NCBI RefSeq assembly: GCF_030463565.1
Contig: NC_134660.1
Coordinates: forward strand, 3,423,501 to 3,487,500
Source of the DNA: Pelecanus crispus
Taxonomy: Eukaryota; Chordata; Aves; Pelecaniformes; Pelecanidae
Direction: 5' to 3'
Length of the DNA: 64,000 nucleotides
The notes below the pieces were generated by a model. It was not told the origin of the DNA, ran no database searches, and saw only the letters and a list, made by a program, of their open reading frames with translations. The position numbers and the translations under genes are program-made. Within the stretch, counting starts at the first letter, position 1; the number at the start of each line of letters is the position of its first letter. Shown piece after piece: positions 38,896 through 48,021 of the stretch.

Positions 38896-40040
38896 CCCTG
38901 CCTGTGCCCTGCTTGTACCCTGTCTGTACCCTGCTTGTGCCCTGCCTGTACCCTGCCTGTACCCTGCCTGTGCCCTGCTTATACCTTGCCTGTACCCTGC
39001 CTGTGCCCTGCTTGTACCCTGCCTGTGCCCTGCCTGTGCCCTGCTTGTGCCCTGCCTGTGCCCTGCTTGTACCCTGCCTGTGCCCTGCTTGTGCCCTGCC
39101 TGTGCCCTGATTGTACCCTGCCTGTACCCTGCCTGTGCCCTGCCTGTGCCCTGCCTGTGCCCTGCTTGTACCTTGCCTGTACCCTGCCTGTGCCCTGCCT
39201 GTGCCCTGATTGTACCTTGCCTGTACCCTGCCTGTGCCCTGCCTGTGCCCTGCTTGTACCTTGCCTGTACCCTGCCTGTAGCCTGCCTGTGCCCTGCTCG
39301 TACCTTGCCTGTACCCTGCCTGTGCCCTGCCTGTGCCCTGCCCGTGCCCTGCCCGTGCCCTGCCTGTTCCCTGCCTGTGCCCTGCTTGTACCTTGCCTGT
39401 ACCCTGCCTGTGCCCTGCTTGTACCTTGCCTGTGCCCTGCCTGTACCCTGCCTGTGCCCTGCTTGTACCCTGCCCATGCCCTGCCCGTGCCCTGCCTGTG
39501 CCCTGCCTGTACCCTGCCCGTGCCCTGCCTGTTCCCTGCCTGTACCCTGCCTGTTCCCTGCCTGTTCCCTGCCTGTGCCCTGCCTGTTCCCTGCCTGTTC
39601 CCTGCCTGTGCCCTGCCTGTGCCCTGCCTGTGCCCTGCCCGTGCCCTGCCTGTTCCCTGCCTGTTCCCTGCCTGTGCCCTGCTTGTACCTTGCCTGTGCC
39701 CTGCCTGTTCCCTGCCTGTGCCCTGCCTGTTCCCTGCCTGTGCCCTGCCTGTTCCCTGCCTGTACCCTGCCTGTTCCCTGCCTGTACCCTGCCTGTACCC
39801 TGCCTGTACCCTGCCTGTGCCCTGCCCGTGCCCTGCCTGTTCCCTGCCTGTGCCCTGCCTGTGCCCTGCCCGTGCCCTGCCTGTTCCCTGCCTGTGCCCT
39901 GCCTGTTCCCTGCCTGTGCCCTGCCTGTGCCCTGCCCGTGCCCTGCCTGTGCCCTGCCTGTGCCCTGCCTGTGCCCTGCCTGTGCCCTGCCCGTGCCCTG
40001 CCTGTTCCCTGCCTGTGCCCTGCCTGTGCCCTGCCTGTGC
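38896..40040. repeat. 12-bp tandem satellite (about 95 copies)
   Basis: A head-to-tail array of CCCTGCCTGTGC-type units, unbroken for about 1,145 bases. Variation is confined to a few positions: TGTGCC, TGTACC, TGTTCC, CGTGCC and TTGTACC variants alternate. TTGTACC types are common in the left half; TGTTCC and CGTGCC types dominate in the right half, so the array has spread by local duplications. As 12 is a multiple of 3 and no unit holds a stop, frames on both strands stay open across it ([11 protein letters not shown] plus strand, [10 protein letters not shown] minus). It lies between ATP6V0A1 and NAGLU, ending 1 kb before the NAGLU ATG. Confidence 0.97.
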
Positions 40041-40468
40041 GGATGGAGGGCGAGCGCAGGGTCCTGTCTGCCGGGGCAGTCCCGGCTGCACCCGCGCTGG
40101 GGCCCGAGGGTGCAAAGCAGCTGCTGGGTGCGGGGTTGGAGTGCAGCCACCCCTCGGGGTTCCTCCCCCGCCTCCCCGGGGCTCTGCGCCCACCCGCCTC
40201 CTCCGGCACCGAGGGCTGGGCCCCCCGAGGTGCAGAGCACCCACCCGCCCGCGCCCCGGGGCGAGGGGGCAGCCGGAGCCGGGGCTTGGGCCGGGTCCCG
40301 GGCTGCTCGGGACGCTGCTGGGGGCAGCGGGGCCTCTCCCCCGCCCCGGGGCACCGGCTGCGGCCCCGGGAGCCCGGCGGGCCCCCCCCGCCCGGTCTCG
40401 CAGCGCCCCCTTCGGGCCGGAGCGGCCAGGCCCGGGGCCGCGGGGAGCGGCGGCGCTGAGCCGGCCCC

Positions 40469-40590
40469 GGAGCCGGTCCCGATCGCTGCCGGGAGCCCGG
40501 AGCCGGTCCCGGTCGCTGCCGGGAGCCCGGAGCCGGTCCCGATCGCTGCCGGGAGCCCGGAGCCGGTCCCGGTCGCTGCCGGGAGCCCGG
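40469..40590. repeat. 30-bp tandem repeat, four copies, upstream of NAGLU
   Basis: Four copies of a 30-base unit beginning GAGCCGGTCCCGATCGCTGC. Copies alternate CCCGATCGC and CCCGGTCGC, which suggests duplication of a 60-base pair of units. The array lies about 460 bases before the NAGLU start, inside the CpG-rich upstream region. Confidence 0.9.
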
Positions 40591-40599
40591 AGCCGGGCA

Positions 40600-41048
40600 G
40601 CGCCGCTCCCCCGGGCTGGCGGATGCTCCGGGACCGCCGCGGCTCGGTTCGCCCCGCTGATGCGGAGCCGTCGCGGGTGGAAAACGTGACCATGAAAACA
40701 GCCCAGCAGCCACCGGTGCCAGTCCCGGCGCTGCCCGGCCTCGGCTTCTGCTCCCCGCGGGGCGTCCCGGTGCCCCAGGCAGCAGCTGCAGCCCCGCCCG
40801 GGCGGGGAAGGGACCGCGGCGGTCCCGGGGCACCGGCAGCGCCTGCCTCCAGCCCGTCCGGGCTGCCAGGACCGAGCCCTGCCCGGTGCCTCCCTGCGTC
40901 CCGGCCCCTCCGCTCCGGGTGTCAGAGGGGCCGGGACCCGCCCGCGGAACCGGCTCCTCCCGCCCCGCCCCGCTCCGCTGACGGTACCGGCTCGGTCCCT
41001 CCCACCGCCGTCCCGCGATTGGCGGCGGCGCTGGGGCCGGGAGCGGCG
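40600..41048 (+). promoter_or_regulatory. NAGLU: NAGLU CpG-rich promoter
   Basis: Dense CpG sequence directly before the NAGLU ATG. An inverted CCAAT box (ATTGG, 41018-41022) stands 27 bases before the start codon. There is no TATA box. The transcription start cannot be set by eye; this is a housekeeping-type promoter. Confidence 0.55.
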
Positions 41049-44000
41049 ATGGCGGCGCGGCGGGGGCTGGCGCTGCTGCTGCTGCCGCCGCTGCTGCTGC
41101 TGCTGCCGCTGCTGGCGGCGGCGGCGCCGCGGGCGGGCGCGGGGGACGCGGGGCAGGAGGCGGCGGTGCGGGCGCTGGCGCGGCGCCTGCTGGGCCCTCG
41201 GGCCGCCGCCGTGGCTCTGTCGGTGCAGGCGGCGCTGGCGGCGGGCGGGCCCGACACCTACCGGCTGCGCTCGCCGCCCGGCGCCGCCGTGGCCGTGGCC
41301 GTGACGGGCTCCAGCGGCGTGGCGGCGGCCGCCGGCCTCTACCGCTACCTGCGCGACTTCTGCGGCTGCCACCTCTCCTGGTCCGGGGCGCAGCTCCGCC
41401 TGCCCGACCCGCTCCCGCGGCTGCGGGCCGAGATCCGCGCCTCCGCCCCCGGCAGGTAACGGGGCCGGGGTCCCGCCGGGGCCGTCCCGTCCCGTCCCGT
41501 CCCGTCCCATGGGGCCGAGCTGGGCTCCGGGCGCGGGGCCGGGCGATGCTCACGCCTCGTTAGCCCGGGACAAGGCGCCCTTACGTAACGGGAACGGGGA
41601 ACGGGAACGGGGAACGGGAACGGGAATGGGGAACGGGAATGGGGAACGGGAATGGGGAACGGGAACAGGAATGGGGAACGGGAATGGGGAACGGGAACAG
41701 GAATGGGGAACAGGAACGGGGAACAGGAATGGGGAACGGGAACAGGAATGGGGAACAGGAACAGGAATGGGGAACAGGAACAGGAATGGGAAAAGGAATG
41801 GGAACAGGAATGGGAACGGGAATGGGAACAGGGAACGGGAACAGGAACAGGGAACGAGAATGGGAACAGGAATGGGAACAGGAATGGGGAACAGGAACAG
41901 GAATGGGAATGGGAACAGGAATGGGAACGGGAACCGGGAACGAGAATGGGAACAGGAATGGGGAACAGGAACAGGAATGGGAATGGGAACAGGAACGGGG
42001 AACGGGAACAGGAATGGGAACGGGAACAGGGAACGGGAACGGGAACAGGAACGGGAACAGGAATGGGAACAGGAATGGGAACGGGGGGCCCAGCCCGCAG
42101 CCTCCTGCCCGCTCCCCTCCAGGTACCGCTACTACCAGAACGCCTGCACCCAGAGCTACTCCTACGCCTGGTGGGACTGGGCGCGCTGGGAGCGGGAGAT
42201 CGACTGGATGGCGCTCAGCGGCATCAACCTGGCGCCGGCCTTCGCGGGGCAGGAGGCGGCCTGGCAGCGGGTTGAGTATCGGGGTCCGTGGGACCGGGCA
42301 GGGCAGCGGGGCGGCCGCGGGGCCGGCTGAGCCTCCGCCACCCCGCGCAGGTGTACCGCTCCCTGGGGCTGAACCAGTCGGAGATCGATGCGTACTTCAC
42401 GGGGCCGGCGTTCCTGGCCTGGAACCGGATGGGGAACCTCCACGGTTGGGCAGGGCCGCTGCCGCCGGCCTGGCACCTCAAACAGCTTTACCTGCAGGTA
42501 CCAGGGGCACTGGGGCTGCCCGCCCGCCCGGGGCAGACCCATGCGACCCCCTGTCCTGTTCCTCCAGGCTGAGACCGCGCTCACGGAGGCTTGGGGGCCG
42601 CCGCTCCCTTCCCCAGGCTCCAGCAGCACCTGGGGGCCCTGCGCGGGGAGGTGGGGGCTCCTCTCCCCCTGCTCCCTCCCTCTTTCTCTTTCCCAGTACC
42701 GGATCGTGGAGAGGATGCGCTCGCTGGGGATGATCACGGTGCTGCCAGCCTTCGCGGGCCACGTGCCCCAGGGGGTTCTTCGGTAGGTGCAGCCCCGCGG
42801 GCTCACGGATCCTGCAGGGCCCCGGTGACAGCTCCCTCCCCGGCGTCTCAGCCCTGGGCCCTTCTTGGGGTCCCACCTCCGGCCAGCGCTGGCTGCACAG
42901 GGCGCTCCCAGGGCCAATGGAGCTCCCGGCCCTCCGGTGCCTGTGCCGGCTTCCCCAGGAGGCCGCCCTGTCACCGCAGGGGCACCCCAGCCCTGTCCTG
43001 ATCCTGATCCCTGTCTCTGCCCTCCGGTGCAGCATCTTCCCGCGCGTGAATGCCACTCGCCTTGGGGGCTGGAGCCACTTCGACTGCACCTACTCGTGTA
43101 CCTACCTGCTGGACCCGGAGGACCCCATGTTCCAGGTGATTGGGACCCTCTTCCTGAAGGAGCTGATCAAGGACTTCGGCACAGACCACATCTATAGCGC
43201 CGACACCTTCAACGAGATGACCCCCCTCTCCTCTGACCCTGCCTATCTCTCGAGGGTCAGCAACGCTGTTTTCAGGTCGATGACGGGAGGTGGGTCAGCG
43301 TGCAGTGCCGGCCCGGCCGCAGGGCTCTGGGGGCTGGGGGGCCAAGGGGCTGGAGGGGAGGGAAGTGACTCTCGGTGCCAGACCCTCAAAGTTCCCTCTA
43401 AGAGGGGCGGTTGGTGGCCCCGGCGCCTCGCGGGATGCCCGCTGTGCCAGGAGCGCGGCAGCTGCGCCGGCGGGGCCTGCCTGGAGGGGAGCCTCACCCC
43501 ATGCACCTCTGTCCCCAGCCGACCCCGAGGCTCTGTGGCTCATGCAGGGCTGGCTCTTCCAGCACCAGCCAGACTTCTGGCAGCCAGCGCAGGTGCGGGC
43601 CCTGCTGCATGGTGTGCCCCTCGGTAGGATGATTGTTCTCGACCTCTTTGCTGAGTCCAAGCCCGTCTACCAGTGGACGGAGTCCTTCTACGGGCAGCCC
43701 TTCATCTGGTGTATGCTGCACAACTTCGGGGGCAATCACGGCCTCTTCGGCACCGTGGAGGCCATCAACCATGGCCCCTTCGTGGCTCGCCACTTCCCCA
43801 ACTCCACCATGGTGGGCACCGGGCTGGTGCCTGAGGGCATCGAGCAGAACGACATGGTGTACGAGCTGATGAACGAGCTGGGCTGGCGCCAGGAGCCCCT
43901 CGACCTCCCCAGCTGGGTGACCCGCTACGCCGAGCGCCGCTACGGCGCCCCAAACGCCGCCGCGGCCAGTGCCTGGCGGCTGCTCCTCCGCAGCGTGTAC

Positions 44001-44735
44001 AACTGCACCGGCGTCTGCGTCAACCACAACCGCAGCCCGCTGGTGCGCCGGCCCTCCCTGCGCATGGACACGGAGCTGTGGTACAACGCCAGTGACGTGT
44101 ACGAGGCCTGGCGCCTGCTGCTGAGCGCCGGCGCAGAGCTGGGCTCCAGCCCCACCTTCCGCTACGACCTGGTGGATGTTACGCGGCAAGCGGCTCAGCA
44201 GCTGGTGAGCGACTACTACCTGAGCATCCGCCGGGCCTTCCAAAGCCACGCGCTGCCGGAGCTGCTGACGGCCGGTGGCGTGCTGGTCTACGACCTGCTG
44301 CCGGAGCTGGACAGCCTCCTCTCCAGCCACAGCCTCTTCCTGCTGGGCCGCTGGCTGGAGAGCGCCCGCGCCATGGCCACCAGCGACCGGGAGGCCGAGC
44401 AGTACGAGCTGAACGCCCGGAACCAGGTGACGCTCTGGGGACCCAGCGGGAACATCCTGGACTACGCCAACAAGCAGCTGGGGGGGCTGGTGCTGGACTA
44501 CTACGGCGTGCGCTGGAGCCTCTTTGTCTCTGCCCTGGTAGAGAGCCTCAACTCGGGCAGCCCCTTCCACCAGGACCAGTTCAACCAGGCCGTCTTCCAG
44601 GTGGAGAGAGGCTTCGTCTACAACAAGAAGCGCTACCCGGTTGTGCCGGCTGGGGACACGCTGGAGATCTCCAGGAAGCTGTTCCTCAAATACTACCCCA
44701 GCACCCTGCGGCGCAGCCCGGCTGGGCCAGTGTGA
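41049..44735 (+). CDS. NAGLU: NAGLU, lysosomal alpha-N-acetylglucosaminidase
   Basis: A GH89 lysosomal hydrolase that removes terminal alpha-N-acetylglucosamine from heparan sulfate; loss causes Sanfilippo syndrome B in humans. Six exons: 41049-41455, 42123-42270, 42351-42497, 42697-42782, 43033-43289, 43519-44735; phases agree and give 753 residues (human 743). The protein begins with a leucine-rich signal peptide ([13 protein letters not shown], alanine-rich after it). Conserved blocks include [38 protein letters not shown] and [15 protein letters not shown]. Both catalytic glutamates known in human (Glu316, Glu446) are present, in ADTFNE and VPEGI. Several N-glycosylation sequons remain, such as NST, NCT and NRS. 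The last exon holds over half the protein, as in mammals. The exon 2 donor (GTTGAG) is weak, but the frame and alignment require it. Confidence 0.97.
41587..42088. repeat. Hexamer purine-rich array in NAGLU intron 1
   Basis: About 500 bases of GGGAAC, GGGAAT, AGGAAC and AGGAAT hexamers with occasional 7-base units. It fills three quarters of the 667-base first intron and ends about 34 bases before the exon 2 acceptor. The sense strand is purine-rich with a C or T every sixth base. Open frames through it (repeats of GNRN, EQEW) are compositional. Confidence 0.97.
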
Positions 44736-45410
44736 CTTTGGGCCGTGCCTCCGGAGCCTCCCCGGGGAGGGAGGGCAGAGACCCCGCGCCCTCCCAGCTC
44801 CAGGCTCCCGCAGCTCCTGGCCTGACGGCTGTGTCCCGGCGATGCTGGAATGAAAGCACAGAGCCCCGGTGGCCCCCAGCCAGCCCAGACCCGCCGTTTC
44901 CCCCATATGGGCAGGACGCACCCGAGGGGGGCTGGCAGCCAGATGCGGGACAGGCTCTGCCCCAGGGACGCATCCTGCACCAGGCGCTGTGCTCAGCCCT
45001 GCCTGGCTGCCCTGAGCCTGTCCCCAGGAAAGCTGGGCTGCCCTAGGCGTGAGCCGGGAGGCGAGGGCCCAGGGGAAGGGCTCTGCTGCTCCGGCACTTC
45101 CAGCTGGAAGCTCAGCGGGAGCTGAGACTGTGCCGAGGGAGAGGGCACATGTGGAGCCCTGGCTGGCGGGGGCGATGATGGCGGAGAAGCAGCCAGGGAG
45201 GTGGCAGCAGTGGGAGGGGGGGCAGAGCAGCCCCGGCCACGCTTGGTGCCTTTTGTACCAAAAGAGGCTTTGCAGAGTGTTCTGCAGTGATGCTGGGGCC
45301 GCGCTCCCTGGGACAGGGCTTTCTGGGCCTTTCCACCCCCCAGCTGGGGCTCAGGGAGAGCCCAGCTGCAGTGCTGCCAGCCTGCGGAGCAATTAAAGGC
45401 CTGGTCGCTG
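44736..45410 (+). terminator. NAGLU: NAGLU 3' UTR and likely poly(A) site
   Basis: After the NAGLU stop an ATTAAA at 45392-45397, followed by a T- and GT-rich run, is the best polyadenylation signal and implies a 3' UTR of about 670 bases. A weaker AATGAA near 44849 could give a much shorter one. No coding signal is seen in this stretch. Confidence 0.5.
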
Positions 45411-45689
45411 AGCACTCTTTTCTCCCATGTGTGTTCATCTCCTCTCCCCGGTGCAGGACATGTGCGAAACGGGGGGCAGGGGAGCGGCGCTCAGCCCCCC
45501 ATCCTGCATAGCAGGAAAAACGCACTGCCAGGTGCGTGCCGGCAGCTGGGTGCCTGGCACGGCACGGTGCGCTTGGGGCTGGCCCCGGCTGGTGCCAACC
45601 CCTGGGGCTGCGGCTCCCCTTGTGCCCCAGACCCTCCTCCCGTGGGGGGGTCCCGGCTCCGCGGGGTCTTTATCGCAGCAGCTGTGTGA

Positions 45690-45840
45690 GCATCAAGGCA
45701 CAGGGAGCCCTGAGCGCGGGCAGGGAGGTGGGTGGAGGGGCCTTGAGATAAGGCGGCAGACACAACACGGCATGGGGAGGGGGGACCCCCCTCCCGGCCC
45801 TTTTAAACAGCGCGGCCCCCTCGGCCAGCACTGCCTGCCC
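45690..45840 (+). promoter_or_regulatory. HSD17B1: HSD17B1 core promoter with TATA-like, GATA and SF-1-like sites
   Basis: A TATA-like TTTTAAA at 45801-45807 stands 40 bases before the ATG, which would leave a very short leader; human HSD17B1 also has a very short 5' UTR. Upstream, GATAAG at 45747-45752 adjoins a minus-strand TCAAGGCCC at 45738-45746, an 8-of-9 match to the SF-1/LRH-1 half site. Factors of both families act in gonadal steroid genes, so the pair suggests ovarian control. This is inference from motifs. Confidence 0.5.
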
Positions 45841-47520
45841 ATGGAGAAAACCACGGTGCTGATCACGGGCTGCTCCTCAGGCATCGGCCTGGGGCTGGCC
45901 GCGCGCCTGGCCACCGACACCGCTCGCAGGTTCAAAGGTAAAGGGGTGATGCTGCACCATGGGGGCTGGCACCCCCGGGGGTGCCCAGGCAGCCGAGGAC
46001 AACCGGTGCCTTGGGGTGGGCTGGGGACGGCGTTGGCTGGGCAGCTCGGCAGCACCGCTGCCCGCAGCCGCGCTCTCTCCTCCAGTGTACGCCACCATGC
46101 GCGACCTGGCCAAGGGCGAGCGGCTGCTGGAGCGCCTGGGGGGCTGCTGCCCCGACACGCTGGAGGTCCTGCAGCTCGACGTCACCGACCCGTGCTCGGT
46201 GGCAGCTGCTGTGCAGCGAGTGCAGGGGCAACGGCTGGACGTGCTGGGTACGGCTCTTCCTGGTGCCCCCACCATCCCCAGGGTGGCTGGGGTGACCTCT
46301 TTGGGGTTGCCGACCCTCCCTGGGGCACCAGGAGCAAATGCCAAATCACGGGAGGTGCCGGCAGTCCCGGGGCTGGGATGGGATGTGTTCAGCGGGGCAA
46401 GGGTGTAGGAGCTGGGTTTGGGGGTGCCGAGGGTTGCTGGCCCATCAGCAGGGAAGCGACCCCACATTCCTGGCACCTCGACAGCGCCAGGGAGTGGGCG
46501 GGGGGGGTGCGGTCCCAGCTCACCAACGCTGTGGCTGGCAGTCTGCAACGCGGGGGTGGGACTGATGGGTCCCCTGGAGACCTGCTCCGACCAAGCCATG
46601 AAGACCGTCTTCGACGTGAACCTCTTCGGGGCCATCCGCACCATCCAGGCGTTCCTGCCCGCCATGAAGCGCCGCAAGGCCGGACGGATCATCATCTCCA
46701 GCAGCATCGGGGGGCTGCAAGGTGGGACCTGGCCCTGCTGCGGCAGGACCTCCAGCACCCTGCGGCACGGGGAGCCACGGGGAAAGGACCCGGTGCTCAC
46801 GGTGCGGCTCTGCCCCAGGACTGCCCTTCAACTCTGTGTACTGCGCCAGCAAGTTTGCAGTGGAGGGGCTGTGCGAGAGCCTGGCCATCGTCCTGCAGCC
46901 CTTCAACATCCAGTGAGTCCCGGCAGCACCGTGGGCAGCTGCACTCCTGTTCCCTGTGGCGGGACGGAGGGATGCCGGGACGGAGGGATGCCGGGATGGA
47001 GGGTACTATGGTGGCTCACGCACCTGGCTCAGAGCTGCCGCCCCGCTCCTTCCCGCAGCCTGACGCTGGTGGAGTGCGGACCTGTCAACACCAGCTTCCT
47101 GGCCAACATGCAGTGCCTGGACCCCGAGGGCAGCGAGCTGCAGGGCCTGGACGCTGAGACACGGGGCCTCTACCGCCGGTACCTGCAGCACTGCCAGAGC
47201 CTCTTCCACGACGTGGCCCAGGAGGTGGAGGACGTCCTGCAGGTCAGTCCCTGCGGGGTGGGGGCGAAGGGGTCCGTGCCCGGGTCTGGCCATGGGGTCC
47301 CGGCCCCGCGGCTGTGCCGGGGATGGGTGCGACCCCTCTGCGGTGCCAGGTGTTCCTGGAGGCCATCGGCACCCCATGCCCTCCCCTGCGCTGCATCACC
47401 ACCCAGCTCTTCGCCCCGCTCTCGCGCCTGAGGCTGGCCAGCCCCGACGGCTCCGCGTACGTCCGGGCCATGCACGACTTCGTGTTCGGCCGCGGCGAGG
47501 CCGGCGGCGACCAGCCCTGA
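45841..47520 (+). CDS. HSD17B1: HSD17B1, 17-beta-hydroxysteroid dehydrogenase type 1
   Basis: A short-chain dehydrogenase that reduces estrone to estradiol in ovary granulosa cells, using NADPH. Exons: 45841-45937, 46086-46247, 46542-46721, 46819-46912, 47059-47242, 47350-47520; all borders are AG/GT and phases agree, giving 295 residues. The cofactor motif TGCSSGIG is at residues 9-16, CNAG near 88, catalytic Ser about 141 (SSSIGG), Tyr154 and Lys158 in YCASK. The histidine equal to human His221 is kept in YLQHCQ. At the place of human Glu282, another steroid-contact residue, the protein has MHDFVF, so Phe. The C-terminus lacks the Gly/Ala-rich tail of about 30 residues seen in human. The closely related retinol dehydrogenase RDH8 is the main alternative, but the position between NAGLU and COASY settles it. 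Confidence 0.95.
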
Positions 47521-47620
47521 GCAGAGCCACCGGGACACCGGGGGAAGCGCGCTGCGGTGCGGACCCCCGGCCCTGCGGCGTCCGGCCCGGCCCGGGGGGT
47601 CTCGGTCCCCCCGTGTTGCC

Positions 47621-47626
47621 AATAAA
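47621..47626 (+). terminator. HSD17B1: HSD17B1 poly(A) signal
   Basis: A canonical AATAAA 101 bases after the HSD17B1 stop codon, followed by a GC-rich stretch. It leaves about 395 bases to the COASY start, which is upstream on the same strand order. Confidence 0.8.
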
Positions 47627-47639
47627 ACCCTTTGCAGCC

Positions 47640-48021
47640 GCCCGGCTCCCGGCTCCGTCCCTCTCGCCGCAGCCCCTCGCCGAGCAGCCCCGCCCGGGGG
47701 CTGGCGGGGGTTCAGCCCGGTCCCGGGGGGGCTCCCCCCGCCCTCGCTCCGGGGTCCCGCGGGGGGTCCCCGGGACGCAGCCGCGCCCCGCGGGGCCGGC
47801 GGGGCCGTGCCCGGTGCCGCGGGCGGGGGGGGGCGGGTCTCTCCGTCTCCTCCCTCCGCGGGCGGAGCCCGGTCCCGACGCTCGCCTCGCACGGCGGGGG
47901 GACCCCACCCCGCGACCTCCCTTCCCCGCTGCCGGCCGCCGACGCCGGGCAGCGGCCGGGCTCTCCCGGGAGGCTGTCCCGGGCCGGTTCCGGGGCGGCG
48001 GCGGCGGCTTCCGGCGGGGCC
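47640..48021 (+). promoter_or_regulatory. COASY: COASY CpG-island promoter
   Basis: Extremely CpG-dense sequence between the HSD17B1 poly(A) signal and the COASY ATG, with several GC boxes (GGGGCGG types) and no TATA. It continues into the first exon, which is itself among the most GC-rich parts of the window. Start site not resolvable by eye. Confidence 0.55.

Noticed and set aside
38896-40040. CRISPR-like array
   Set aside because: Units are directly joined with no spacers, and the genome is vertebrate.
38488-41553. A 1,021-residue open frame on the minus strand, and 648- and 708-residue frames on the plus strand, across the 12-bp array
   Set aside because: They are products of a 12-base unit without stops; the 'proteins' are pure [10 protein letters not shown] or [11 protein letters not shown] repeats fused to CpG-island translation, with no family match.
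41509-42733. Open frames rich in GNGNRER through NAGLU intron 1
   Set aside because: Hexamer repeat read in frame; flanking conserved exons and splice sites show it is an intron.
43494-44921. A 475-residue antisense frame over NAGLU exon 6
   Set aside because: Shadow of the GC-rich sense codons; no family resemblance.
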